Shown here: positions 47,301 through 62,300 of the stretch, in pieces
How the letters are laid out: the number at the start of each line of letters is the position of its first letter
How positions within the stretch are numbered: position 1 is the first letter of the stretch
Origin: Mya arenaria
Lineage: Eukaryota; Mollusca; Bivalvia; Myida; Myidae
DNA: 64,000 nt
Assembly (NCBI RefSeq): GCF_026914265.1
Contig: NC_069135.1
Span: 28,648,738-28,712,737, forward strand
Direction: 5' to 3'
The notes under the pieces: model-generated
Database searches by the model: none
Seen by the model: only the letters and a program-made list of their open reading frames with translations
What the model was told of the DNA's origin: nothing
Position numbers and translations under genes: made by a program

Positions 47301-50300
47301 TGCACTTAATTTGCAGTGGAAATCTGACAATTGAGAATGTTCCAGAATAAACTAAGGAGGCTCTGGTGTCTATACTCTACATTAGAATCATTTAGTAATG
47401 GGGGGAGGGGGGTTCTCTGGTTGTTTTTTTTCAGAATAGCTAGATGGGTTTTCGTCCAAGAGTTGATGCTTAACAGAAAAACAATTTGATATGGCCTTAT
47501 GTTCAAATAATCTTAATGTTACTGCATGTTATCCATTGATTGGATGCAGAAATTGTCATACATTCACAATGTGAACCCATATTTCATACAAAATACAAAT
47601 TATTTTAGCAACTGTTGCTCATCAGAACCTTGATTCTAATAATCAATATTCTGTATTTTCAGCAGTGCGGGCGGAGGAAGATGACGCTACTGTGGAATTG
47701 GACATGGGAAAAAGTCGTGATGGGTCCAGAACAGACGATGAAGTTGTTGGAAGGTGTGTTTCAAATCCAGTTGTTCTTTTCTTGCGATATTGAATGCCCT
47801 AATTAAACTTGCCATTCACATAAAGCATTACATATGGTTTAATAATCATTGGTTATTCAGCAATGGCCAATGCAGTTCAAATTCAATTACATGTCGTTCA
47901 AATGAGTTCATGTGAAAATACAAAAAGGAGACAGAGATCTAATTATGAGTTCCACAGGACATCCTCCAGACTTTGCTGCCAGTCAATGTTTGTTGATAGT
48001 CATCATCACAATTGTTTACATGACAATACAGAACATGCCAGATGTGTGTTCTGAACAACTCACAAGGGTTTCTTTCATGTAAGGCTTCATGCTTCTTTCC
48101 GTGTTGATTCCTGGTATACAGATTCCAAACACCACCTGTTTGATTCCCCGTTCTATTACCAATGTCTTTAAGTGAATGGCTGTTTGATCTGTCTTTTTTA
48201 AAGTTTAAAGTTTCAACATTTTTCAAGAAAAAACACCTTTACTTTTGTCATTAAGGTCTATATTTCTCCGTAACATTTTGTCTCAATACACAATTGGCCT
48301 CATATTCTAGTAAAAGGTAAAAGAATGTAGATTCAACCAGTTACTTCTTTTTCTAGTCGTTTACATTATCCTATAATATCAGAGAGTAAATCTTTTGCTT
48401 GTACTTGTTGTTAACATGTTTTTTGTAATCAGCATTTCGTTTATACTTGCGTTTTGCCAAATATTCTGCATTCTGTGTATTTTTCACCTACCTTTTACTT
48501 GTTGATTGATATAATAACATCAATTGTGTTATTATCTTCATAGAAAAAATGCCAGAAAAAATGTATTCCAGATTAATTATATTTTCTAAGCATGGTGCTG
48601 TAGATAGTCTCTCTTCACAGTAAAAACATTCAAGTGAGCCTCTGTCTTATAGTTTAGTTAAAAACCATTGCAGGATTGGTTTTATGACCCAATCATTCAT
48701 TGAATTCAATAGAATTGCTGTTGCTATTTTTTGCATTTATCTTTTAATGATTTTAAGACAATATCTTGTGTTCAATGTGTTAATTCAAAATAAGAAAACT
48801 TCTGTCTATATGTTTGATGTTTCTTGGTGCATCTGTTAGATTTGATTTTCGTAAAATCAATTAACAGAAAAATCCCTGAACACACAAATGCAAGCACCCG
48901 ATATATGCTGCCTTTTACTACTGACTATTTAACAATTAGACATTGATGGAAAAAAAGATGGACTGAAATATACTGTATAAATCTATTTTTAGTGCAATAT
49001 AATTCATTAAACGTTAAATTAATGAGCAGCAAAATTTGAAAAGACCTTGATTGTCATTGGCCCACACAAGTATGCAAACAGCGAACTATAATACTAATAT
49101 ATGCACCGTTTACTAGTCTTCAGTACTAATAACACAGGACTCTCCTCAAGGTATTGTTAATGCAGTGATTGGTCTCGCTGCCAAGTTTATGCTAGGAGTT
49201 TATTTTTGCAGCCACAGAGTTTCATTTCTCTGCTAGAATTTGTATTTTTTTACCAGAAAATAAATCAGGTGATTATAAAACATGTTCATGAAGCCTTGAG
49301 ATGGTTGCGCATGTTTAGATGGTCTTGTGTTGTTGTGGTTAGAAAAACAATCTTAGAAGTACTGTTCATGACTGCCTTTGTATTGTCAACAAACATTTGG
49401 TCCAGATTACCACAAGCCAAGACCAGCACTGAAGTTGAATGTCTGTTAGGCTTGTTTTTGCTACTGAGCTTGTTTCTGCAGCTTTTTGCATAAATATTGT
49501 TCAAAAAAGAATTGCACCCAAATTGGGCTTACTATAATTTCCAAAGATGTATTATGGCATCGACATACTATGCCATAAAGGTTTTGAATTATAACTATTA
49601 AGAATGATTATAAACATATATAACATCATGGTTTTAAATATTTCACATCATCACATGTGATTATTTCTGATGTTACTGGTATTTTTCAACTTAAAATTAA
49701 AGGTTTATATTTCCTCTCCAGTAAAACACATATATACAATACCAATAATTGGCATCACTTTGCATTTTATTGCCAGGTAAAAATACTCAGGAAGAATTGA
49801 GTCAGCATATTCTTATAAACCATTGTTTTATCTGCATGAAATAATACATGATTATACACTTCCTCTTTTCTTGTGTATTCTAAGCATTCTAAGTATAATC
49901 TGATATTTCAATGGCTTCCAGTTTCGAAAGCACTTAAGATTAGAATTGGGAATAATTGATGCCAGTGCTATAAATGTAAGATATTGCAAGTTGTATCATA
50001 TGGCCTAAAAAAATACATTTGGTTTGGGTAACCTGTCCCTACCTACGAAATAGGTGCAGACCCTACCATTTTTATAGTCAGTTGTTAAATAAATATGAAT
50101 ATTTTTATTTTTTAAGTGTGTTCTAATATGTTGTTTAAAACCTTTACAGCTTCATAATTATTGAAGTCTTCTTTAACACCATCCTCCAATGATGACATTA
50201 ACATTTTTACATTAAACTCTAATAAAATAAATCCTACCCACCATTCCTGTTTTTGAAAAGGATGCAACCCTTCTCAAACTAAATTGGTTTTGCCTTAATA

Positions 50301-53300
50301 CCCTGAAATTGGCTTTTGCAAAATTATTCTAGAGCAGAGTATGTTATTACTAAGCTTGTGAGTATGATCAAAATTAAACCCAGTTATCTAAAGGAAAATG
50401 ACTACTGAACAAGAGAATTGGATTCTATTATTTTCTGTATTAATTTATATGTTTGCAATGTTATGTATCAATGAATGTTTTGTAAAGCATTTATTAAACA
50501 CTGTATCAAGAGAAAAGAAACTTCTAAGGGGCTTGCAATCAAATCCTATAAAGTTGAAAACCCATCATTTATCCCGAAATAAATTTAGTATCTATTCTTA
50601 TTGCAAGAAAACTCATTAAAGATGCAGAACAAATAAAACCTCCATTGAACATATTACCAGGAAGCATTATTTCAAACATCAACACTTTGGAAAGAGAGCT
50701 CATAGGTTTTAATTTGTACCTTGAATAATGTTTGAGGCCAGTATTCAATATAATTCTTATCATTTGGCAGTATTCAAAATAATCCTTAGATAATATAGAA
50801 ATGTCTCGGTGGTAACTGGTTATTTTTACAGTCTTATCAAAGCACACAGATTCTACTCTTAAACTTAACTTGGAAATATGTTTTCGGCCCCCAATCCTTA
50901 GACATGCTGAGTAATTCCTAATTCAGTCTAGTGGCCAATTAATTTAGCAGTTCAGTTCAGTTTCTGCTAATGTTAAATTTTAGTTGGTTATTGAATACGC
51001 CCCCTGATGATGTTCACTGCAATTGTTCAAAAACAATATATATTCAATGCAGCCTTTCCAATGATTGTTGGTGAAAAAATCATAGAAGGGATGAGCTCTG
51101 TTTCTCTAAGGATTAAGAAATGTTTCATCTCTTTTCTAACCATATTCATGAAGAATGACAGTCCATGTGGCTATAGAAACTCATTGCTGTCTTTCAAGAG
51201 AGGAGGGTGTAATTTGGCATTTTTTGCCAAGCCACTCTCAGAACAGTTTTATATCATTTATTTTGCAGGACTTTGGTAGAAAATATATGAGTATTCGGTA
51301 TGCATAGGAGGCAAGGGTAACACCCTGGGAGAGGTGGCCTGAGGAGCTATCTAACTTGTAGATGATATCTGAAAATCATTCCAAATAACAAATCAGAAAC
51401 AGGTAACCCTATTCTGGAAATATAACTTGTCAATGTATATTTCTTTTCCAGAGAGGAGGAGGCCATTAAACTAGATGGTTTGAATGTTGCTCAAATGAAG
51501 GAACTCCGCGACAAAGCTGAGAAACATGCATTCCAGGCAGAAGTGAACCGCATGATGAAACTCATCATTAACTCACTTTACAAGAACAAAGAGGTTGGTA
51601 TTTGTCTTCTTTTTACCTTGTTTAGGGCATCTTTTATACTGAATTTCTTTCAAATCATGCATTTCCCCCCAAATTGTGAACTAACTCATAGAAATGGTTC
51701 AAGGTGCTCCCTATCAAAGCCCCTTCTCAAGGAAAAATTAACATTTGATTGGCTTTTCTGTTTATCTAAGACCAAAAGTTGTGGCATTGTTGTATAATAG
51801 ATTTACCATCGTAATGTTGTTAGACATCAGGCAAAAACTTAAGAATGTTGGTAGCAAGTCCTTCACTCCAGCCCAATACCCTGTGGAGTAGTGCCCCCTG
51901 AAAAAAAACAGATAAGCGTTTCCTTTGCATTGAATTGTGTGTGTTTTTTATGGAATTTTGATGCATGGGAACAGCTGTAATGATGAATTTCTTATTATCT
52001 GCATTATTCTGCACAGAAAATTGAACAGTGAATGTTTATTGCTAAAACCCGAAACCAGAGTCTCAATCAGGATAGAAAAAATTCAAAAACTCTTGGCAAA
52101 TTTAATATTTTATGGCATGCAATATATCGGGCTTCATCGTAAAATTTTCATGAAGCGAAAGCCTTCAAGCATTTCATTTGAATCAGTGTGTTTCTTAGAA
52201 ATATACGTAATATAAATATTTTGCGTATCAGAGTTCGTACTGGAACTAACTAGTCAACAAGGCATTTTGTTTTGTAAACAAATTAATGCTTATAACAGCA
52301 TACTCATCCTCCAGATAATGTAGAAAATAATTGGTGCCTAGACCTTCATTAAGTTATGCTCAAGGTACTCACTACTGCACGTATAAATTAGTAATTAACT
52401 TTGACAGTATATTCGTCATTTTGGGTTCATAACTGAAATACGGTTTGCCAATAAGTTTTTTAAGTCAATGATTAAGTGCAAACACATTATGAAGTACGTA
52501 ATGCCTTTCGTCAATTCTACTGACACAAAACAATATTTATTCTATCAGCTCAATTTTGGCTACCATCTCTTATTTTGAAAACATAGAGTTGAGAATCATC
52601 ATCAACATAGACCTTACTGTACTGAATTGGATAATGCAGAATACTTCATTTGTAAGAAGATGAATAACAGATAATATTAGTACTGAATGTTATACAAAGT
52701 AAGCAAAATCAGTCATTGTAGCAATAACCAACTTTTTTGGAGGATAAAAACCTGGGATGCAAAAAGTCTCTACCATGGTAGTTGTTTTGCTAAACAGCAC
52801 CTAGTACCGGTAATAATTATATGACAGTATGCCTGCTGATTGAGTTAGGCAGCTTCTGTTACAGGTATAATAGCTATGCAGGTTTCTTCATAATAAATTA
52901 TAACCTACTCCCTACAGTACTGTATGTGAAGGTTATATTATGTCTGGTGGTTACAAAAATGTATATTCATTTCTTATAGCATGCTTTTGTGTGACTAAAG
53001 ACTTGATGAGAGATTTGTGGCTTGTTTTAATCAAGATTATATAGTATATATTATTAAGACATGGTGATAGATTTGTATCACAAGCCGTCCCTGAGAACCT
53101 GATTGTTTTCTCAATTTGAAAAACGAAGCAAAATCAGCATTCTAACATACCCCTGTAACACTTCATTTGCATCACTGTTCATAACAAGATTTTTGAAAGG
53201 CAAGACAAGTCCACTTATAGATGTTTACTTGAGAAATCATAGATACACATTGTATAAGTATCTGCTGTCTTGAAATGATGGTCATTAGTGCTTCATTACC

Positions 53301-56300
53301 TGGCATATGATAAGCATAACAATTTTATATTCCTGAATTGTTGGTGTTATTGCAAACACATGTTAACAGTTATTATTAACCAGGTTTTCACATAGTGAAA
53401 CCTGGTTATTAGAACGGCGAACGGCGTTATTCGGGCGGCCGGGCGGTGTCAAACTCACCTATGAAACTGAATAACTTTAGTAAGGGTTGACATATCTTGA
53501 CCAAACTTGGTCTATAGAAAGAGTTTATGGGTACCTTTCATGGGATTGCGTTTGGGGTCCCTAGATTCAAGGTCAAGGTCACTGTTACTAAAAATAGAAA
53601 AACAGTTGAAACTGAATAATTTTAGACAGGGTCTTCATATCTTGACCAAACCAGGTATAAAGGAAGAGTTTATGGATACCTTTCATGGGATTGCGTTTGG
53701 GGTCCCTAGATTCAAGGTCAAGGTCACTGTTACTAAAAATAGAAAAATGGTTGAAACTGAATAACTTAAGTTAGGATTGACATATCCTGACACAACTTGG
53801 TATTAAGGAAGAGTTTATGGATACCTTTCAATTGATTGCATTTGGGGTCTCAGGGTCAAGGTCACTGTTACTAAAAATAGAAAAACAGACACAGGCTCAA
53901 GTTCTTCTGTCAATCATTAAAAACCTGATTTCGTCCCATTGCGGCGTTTCTTGTTAGTATTGAAAGCGGTTTCTTATCATTTGCAATGAAATTTGGCAGT
54001 GATATTTATAATATTGAGTGTTGCATTTCTAAATATAATTATTATGAACTGGCCTAGCAACTATCACAAGTTTAAAGCCATTTGTACTAATTTAAGACCT
54101 TTTTACTCATATTAACAAACTTTGGCCAAGTACAATGAAAATTGAGAAAAAATTATAAGACTTTCAGATTGTTTCTAGAGAAAGATTTCTGTCCAATATT
54201 TCTTGATTTTGTAACTTATCTGATCATGTATTTTCAGATTTTCCTGAGAGAATTGATCTCCAACGCCTCTGATGCCCTCGATAAAATCCGATTCCTTTCG
54301 CTCACAGATAAATCGGCACTTTCTGCAACAGATGAACTTAGTATCAAAATTAAGGTATGTCAATTTCCAGATAAGATGGATTATTTTGTTACCTAGTTTT
54401 GACATACTTTTAAATAGCACATGAGCTGCACTGGAATGTAGCAGATTAAAATTAATGCTTAAAAAAGTTCTAATTTTCTGTAGTTCTATTAATATTTCTA
54501 GTCTTTTCATTTCTTGTTGAAGCACCTTCAATCTTGTGTTCTTTGTTTTGATAAATCTTTCTTGAATTTAAGACAACCAGCCTCAGGAGATGTTATTCTC
54601 AGTGATTGGCAAAGCAGACTCAATTGTTTAGTATAGAAAAAATATGGAAAACTGTCATGTGTCAATTTACATACTTGTGTCTTTATGTTCAGGCTGACAA
54701 AGACAACCATGTTCTACATGTTATTGACACTGGCGTGGGTATGACCAAAAATGACCTGGTTAATAACCTTGGTACCATCGCAAAATCAGGAACCAGTGAA
54801 TTCCTTACGAAACTTGGGGATGCTTCATCTTCTGTTCAGATGAACGACCTTATCGGACAGTTTGGTGTTGGATTCTACGCATCTTTCCTCGGTATGTGAA
54901 TTATAGAAATAGATTGAGTAAATAGTAAGGTAACCTCTATTATCTGTCAATAAAATGTAGTAGGAGAGCCAACGGAAATTTTTTTTTTCTCCATCATGTT
55001 GCATTCTTTTTATAAAATATTTGTAATGATGTCAGGCTTAAAACAGATTTTAATCATAGGCTCATTTTGGAACTCTAGTAGAGGGGCTTTCTCAAGGCAT
55101 TTATTTTGGACAATTGGAACAAATCTAGTTATCGAACAAAATGATGTATTGAAATCTCTTGTCTTTATGCATGGCATGTGTACATTAACGTGGGTTTAAC
55201 GAATTTGAGGCAATCTGACCTTATTGCTGGAAACGGGTTAAAAATGTGCTGTTTAGGAAAAGTAAAGATCCCTTTGGCTTGAATAATAAGTATAAGACTT
55301 GATTGACCAGATTTAATCCTTGTTTCTCTAGTTGCTGACCGTGTGATTGTGACGTCCAAGCATAATGATGATGAGCAGTACGTTTGGGAGTCTGACTCCA
55401 ATGAATTCAGTGTCAGCAAAGACCCACGTGGCAACACTCTCGGACGTGGAACACAGATCAGGTGTGTAGGAAATGATTGGTTTGTTGGCTTATCTGGTGT
55501 TGATTTGTTGTTTTAAATGTTGCTGTATTTTCATAGCCTTTGTGTCATCATTATTGCATAAAAAAGGGCATGGTTTATTATCTGGTCTGTTTTTTGTTGT
55601 AGAAAAGGTTGTCCCCAGGTTATCTTATTATCACGATGAAGTCACTGTCATGCAAAATTCCATGACCTTAATGTGTTAAAGATAATATTGTCAAACTCAG
55701 AACAGATGTTATAAATGGTAATAAAGATGTATCACAGTATGCATCAAATGCCTTCAACCTGGATGAAATATTTGTAGTGTAATACCCTTTGGTTAACTAA
55801 CATTACATGAACGGGCATCACCATGCTCTAAGTGCATCCGTATGGTCATTAGAAAAAGCTTGATCGAAAGGTTTCACATTTTATTTCATTTCCAGTCTTC
55901 ACCTGAAGGAAGAGGCCCATGAGTTCCTTGAAGAGGGAAGCCTTAAGTCTCTGGTACAGAAGTACAGTCAGTTCATTAACTTCAACATCTACCTCTGGGA
56001 GAGTAAGGTATGTGACATCATTTGAATATAGAGTTGTTCTTACTAGCAATGAATTAAGGTAGCCAAGGTAGCTTAAAGTGAAAAAAGAAGAAAATGAGAA
56101 TGTTGATGACAAGGGTAAATGGTTGCATGGTTGATGATACTGTGAAAAAAAAGCTGAAGATGACGAAGATCAGGATGAAAGATGTTGACGAGGGTGAGAA
56201 GGACCAGGATTTACTTATACACATATCTTCTGTTTTACAAGCTGTTGCAGTAGAGGAGCCAATTGATGAAGATGCAGCAAAAACTGAAGCCAACACAGGA

Positions 56301-59300
56301 GAATGGAGATATTGACAGGGCTGAGATAGAAACAAATTTGTAAATTTTGAATTTATATAATTGATATATATTCACAGACCGAGGAAGTTGAAGAGCCACT
56401 TGACGAGGATGAAGCAGAAGAAGCAGAGGCTGACAAAGAAGAGGATGAAGATGATGATGAGGCTGAGGTGGAAGAGGAGAAGGAAGACGATAAGCCGAAA
56501 ACCAAGAAAGTCTCCAAGACTGTTTGGGACTGGGTTCTTGTCAACAATGTGAAACCCATCTGGACCAGAAAGTAAGTGTTTTCTGTGTGATAAGTTTAAA
56601 AAAAAATCTATATATTTTCTTCATGATGAATGATTAAAACGTGTCTCTACTAGGAAGAAAACACAGTCAGACTGCTGTTAATCATGTTTGTTACATGTAA
56701 ATGTCTTTAGATTTAAGAGTTCTTTTAAAAGCAACAGGTATATTATTACCATGAGAGAGACCTAACCACCCGTATATTAATATTCATAACTGTTAAACCA
56801 ACAGAAAGGTTTACTAGTCACATGATAACCCTGGACAAACAAATGCCTACGGACTTAAAACTGGAATACATCGTCAATGTAGATAGACAATGAGGATGGG
56901 TGTAATCAGATTTATTATTGTGACAAATCCATTCTAACCTCCATTTCCCATCTTCAGACCAAGTGATGTTGAAGATTCAGAATACAACGAGTTCTACAAG
57001 TCCATCGGCAAGCATTCTGACGAGCCCCTGGCCAAGATCCACTTCACAGCAGAGGGAGAGGTGACCTTCAAATCCATCCTTTTTGTGCCAAAGACCAGCC
57101 CAAGTGACATGTTCCAAAACTACGGGAAAAAGATGGAGGGTATTAAGGTATGTGATGCAATGAGTTAAGTTAAAGATGCACTCTCACAGATATACCATTT
57201 TTACAACTTTTTTATTTTTGTCTTGGAAAGAGCAAATTTTTGGGTAAATATCTGCATACCAATGATATAAGATTGCTGCTAAAAAATCAGATTGTAGATT
57301 ATCATATTTCCGTTCGAAAATTAATGTTTTATGGCTTAAACCGTTACAAACAGTTTTTAAAAATGCATAAAACATCATGTTTTGAAATGAAATATAAAAA
57401 TCTGCGATCTAATATTTTGTCAGCAGTTTTATATAACTGGTATTTGTTGGACAGAAAAATTATGAAGACGTTTTATAATAATATATTAATTGGGTAAACA
57501 GGTAAAGCTCTAAGTTGAAAAGATTTTTTATAAAATGATAATTTAATGGTTGCTCGTTTTCAAATACATCACTTATGTAGCCCAAATACTCTGCTGTATT
57601 TAATTCTGATTCATCACTCTTGTACCTCACACAAATGTGAATAGCTATGATTTTTCTGGAATCTTGCTTCCAAATGTAATAAATGAATTCCGATGACTTG
57701 AAGAAAAGCATGGTGTAATATGTGTCATTGGCTATGTAAATGCTCATTCCAGATGTACGTCCGGCGTGTTTTCATCACAGAAGATTTCGAAGACATGATG
57801 CCCAAGTACTTGTCGTTCGTTAATGGCGTAGTTGACTCTGACGATCTTCCGCTGAATGTTTCCCGCGAGACTCTTCAACAACACAAGCTTCTGAAGGTGA
57901 TCAAGAAGAAGCTGGTTCGCAAGACCCTTGATATGATAAAAAAGATTGAGGGTGAAGACTATGATAAGTTCTGGAAGGAGTACTCTACAAAGTAAGGGTT
58001 TAGTTGCTTTGTATATATTTGATCATGAGTTTTGTTAGATTTTTATGAATTCTCAAGTCTGTATTGTGGGTAGAAAAAAGTATTGATTAGAAAGTTACAC
58101 TGTTTGGGATTGAACTCGCAACCTTTTTGATGAGAGGCAGACATCTATACAACTAGTCCACCATCAACGTTGGAGGGGGTATCATATCTACAATTCTTGT
58201 GTGAGAGGCAGACCTATACCACTTGACCAATCCCACCTACTTCACTGATGGGTGCTTGTGATAGCAAAACATTTTCTGCTGGTGAATTATGTAGATTAGC
58301 CCTTCCAAACTAATTTACATAACTTTGCCTTTGAAAGAAAACTTTTTTTATGTATTATCATAGCCTTGGCATCATTGTAGGCTTGCAAACACCTAAACAT
58401 TGACCCTTTCACAAAAAGTATTTAAACAAAACTTGGTACACATGTTGCTAGAGACAATGCACACATGTACTGCAAATCCCATAATCCTGGCTTCAATAAT
58501 TGTTGAGCTATTCCCCCTTTTTTATTTAAAGAATACAGACAAGTGCTGCGGTATGGATATGCACTCTTATTTCATAACAAATGTTAACATAAATATACAT
58601 AAATATTGTCACATTTTTCAGCATCAAGCTTGGAGTCATTGAAGACCACTCTAACAGGACTCGTCTTGCCAAGCTGCTCAAATTCTTCACTTCCAACTCT
58701 GACACCGAACAGACCTCACTGGCGGACTACATCGAAAGAATGAAGGAAAAGCAGGAACATATCTACTTCATGGCCGGTACCAGCCGTGGCGAGGTGGGTT
58801 AGAATTTTGTAAATTTAATTTCAGAATGAAGTATTTTAGTACAAGTCATTATTATACCAGTAAAATTTAGTTTCATTGGACGTTGTGAACCTGTAGTACA
58901 TTCTGAAGATATAATTCATTGATTATGTCACTCTTTTTACTTAAAACTCATACTTCTCCTTTATTCACAGGTTGAGAAATCCCCGTTCGTTGAGCGACTC
59001 CTGAAGAAGGGATATGAAGTCCTGTATCTGACAGAACCAGTCGATGAATACTGCATCCAATCTCTACCCGAGTTTGAGGGCAAGAAATTCCAGAATGTTG
59101 CGAAAGAGGGAGTCAAAATCGACCAGTCAGAAAAGGCAAAGGAATACAAAGAAGGGTTGGAGAAGGACTTTGAGCCCCTTATGAAGTGGCTGAAAGAAAG
59201 TGCTCTCAAGGATCAGGTAAAGATATTTTATTGTTGTGCATTGTACATAATGGCCATGTCTTATCAACAAACATATTGTACAATTGCTTTTTCGGTGTTA

Positions 59301-62300
59301 AGATATATATTTCCAAACCAATGCTAAGAATGCAAAAAATGAAATTGCAGGTAAATCTTGGTTTATCAAACAGAAATTCTTCATCTTATCTGAGTTTGTT
59401 TTATCTTATTGTTCTCTATAAGAAGGCCCAATGTTGCTGTGTGTTTTACAGACAGATTTGTTGTCAGGATTGTAGCAAATAGCAAAGAGGATTTGCTGGT
59501 TCAACAGCTAACCCAATGATTTTTATATCTAGATATGACATATAAAGATTCAAACTATTAAAAAAATGACCATATATCAATTTGCTTCTTAATGATTTTG
59601 CCAGGATGATTTTGCCAGTCACAAATTGCTTGAACCAAGTTATTGTATTAACATACTTTTATTCACCGTTGTCTTATCATACTTTATAGTACATCTTATT
59701 TACTCAATTTGCAAACTTTCATTGTCTCCCCATCTCTCTACAGATTGAGAAGGCCGTAATTTCAGAAAGGTTGACAGAATCTCCATGTGCTCTTGTTGCC
59801 AGCCAGTACGGTTGGTCTGGAAACATGGAACGCATCATGAAGGCCCAGGCATATGCCAAGTCACAGGACCCATCACAACAGTAGGTGTTCCCTAATGTCT
59901 TGACAGTGTTCATTAGCTTGATGACTGTTTTCAGAATTAATTAGGCAAAGCTAAGATTAACAAAATTCACAAGGCATTTATTATCATTAACTCACTATTT
60001 TAACAATTATTTCATGAATTTATTCACTTTCATCCTATGATTTTCATTATCAAGATGGAAGTTGTTTTGAAATTTCTGTATAATTACATAAATTTTATGG
60101 AAGGTGAAAAAATAAAAATGGTTTTCATCTTTTCCTGATAATGTCCATTGTTCAAAAATCACCGAGCTTATCTTATCAATATTTTTTTGTCATTTCAGGT
60201 ACTATGCTACTCAGAAGAAAACATTAGAAATCAACCCAAGACATCCATTGATAAAGGAACTTAAAACAAGAATAGAAGTAAGTGTATTTTCTCTTAGGGA
60301 ATGTTTTATCTAAACAATATGTTAAAAACTTGTAAATGGTTAATGGAGTCAGATTGGAAATCTTCGTACTGTTTCAAACCATGTTTACAAATTTAATTAA
60401 TCGACATGTATGGTTCTTTTTTATTTAATTAATCGACATGTATGGGTTTTTTTTATTTAATTAATCGACATGTATGGTTCTTGAGGTAAGGAATAAAGCT
60501 TAAATAGTAAGACTGCTATGTTTTAAAACACTGGAATTTTTTTTTTTTCTTTTACAATATTTTCAAATGATTTCTGACTGACCTGCAACACATTACTAGA
60601 CAAGCAGCCAATTGTATAAAACTAATTAAACCTTCAGTTTGATTGAAGTTAGCTAAATTTATTATTGATTTAAAAATAATTAATCCAATTAACTTATAAA
60701 ATCATCTTAATGTGCAAACTGGCCAAAGTAACCAGTGGAAAACTTAACCATATTTTACATATTAAGGTTTTACATGTAACATGAGTTAATATATGCCTGA
60801 TGTTACATTGCGGATTATTCTTTGTCTTTTCAGGCAAATGAGGAGGATGATACAGCGAAGGACTTGGCATATGTGATGTTCGAGACTGCCACCTTACGCT
60901 CGGGATTCAATGTTCCTGATTCTGCAGCTTTCGCCACAAGAATCGAGAAAATGTTACGACATGCCATGGATGTCGATTTGAATGCTAAGGTAAAACATTA
61001 ATGTTTTCAAGGACAAAGTATAGAAGGCTTATATTGTATAATGTAGTCCAACTTTCCACTGTCACAATTTAATTCAATTTGAGGGATGAAAAAAATTCTA
61101 TGATATTCATTTAAAGAACAATAATATTTAGTTAAAGAAACAATGATATTCAATTGAAGTTAAAGAAACAATGATATTCAATGTAAGAAACAATGATATT
61201 CAATTTAAGAAAAAAAATGATATTCAATTAAAGAAACAATGATATTCAGTTAAAGAAAAAAAATGATATTCAATTAAAGAAACAGTGATATTCAGTTAAA
61301 GAAACAATGATATTCAATGAAAGAAACCCTATATTTTTTATTTTCATTATCATAATCTCTCGCCAGGTTGAAGAGGAGCCAGTTTTTGAGGAGGAGGAAG
61401 AAGCCGCCGACGATGATGAAGACAATGAAGAAGTGGATGCCGACGGGGAGGATGCTGATGCAGAGAAGGTTGGTCTCAGTGTGCTTACACAGTTCATCTT
61501 ACCTTATGGCTCAGCTTTCAATACAGAGTTGTCATTTTATTTATTGTTTATCTTTCTGAGGGATAGGTTGGTATTGGTTTAGTTTCAAATTATAAAGTGA
61601 CATTTTTAGAAATTGTCTGTTATGAAAGTTGAGCCAAGCATGGAGATATAATTTAGCTGAATAGACATTTGTAATTTTATAAACAAGAAAGTTGATAAAG
61701 AAGATGTTAGGTTAAAGAAACTTTTTTTTCATTTCACCAATATATACATACACAATACTTTCCTTAAATGCACATCATTTTATCAATTCTATGTAGACTT
61801 TCAATTTTGTTTATGTGTATAAGTATTTATTACAATAACCAAAGTTTGGCATATTAACATCCTTGATTAATATTATTGTTGATTAATTTCCTTTTGTACC
61901 GAAGCTTTTGCCTGTGTGTGTTTTAGTCATGCTCACTTGGAGTAACCAGGGCCAAAAATAAGTTTTACATATCCTTTTTAACAAGGGCCTTGGATAAATA
62001 AGGAGATACTTATACCTTTTTAGACAAAGATATAATAATGTTCATAAGGGATTCATTCCAAATAGGAACCCATTAGAAGTACTTGGACTGTGAAGCTGAT
62101 CATTATAGTAATAAATACAATTCAAAGTATGCTCCCTTGAGTTTAAAAGAATTTACTCTATTTCTCATTAAAAAACTGTTCTCATTTATTGAAAACAAGA
62201 TCTAGAAAAAAACTTAACAAATATAACTCGTTTGAATGCATAAGGTTAAATTCTTTCCCATGGTTGCTCTTGTGATTAGAGAGTTTTGAACAGTTATGCA

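Noticed and set aside
56353-56559. Ser-rich minus-strand frame
   Set aside because: Antisense of the Glu/Asp-rich HSP90B1 linker exon.
61270-61497. Ser/Ala-rich minus-strand frame
   Set aside because: Antisense of the acidic HSP90B1 exon 16.
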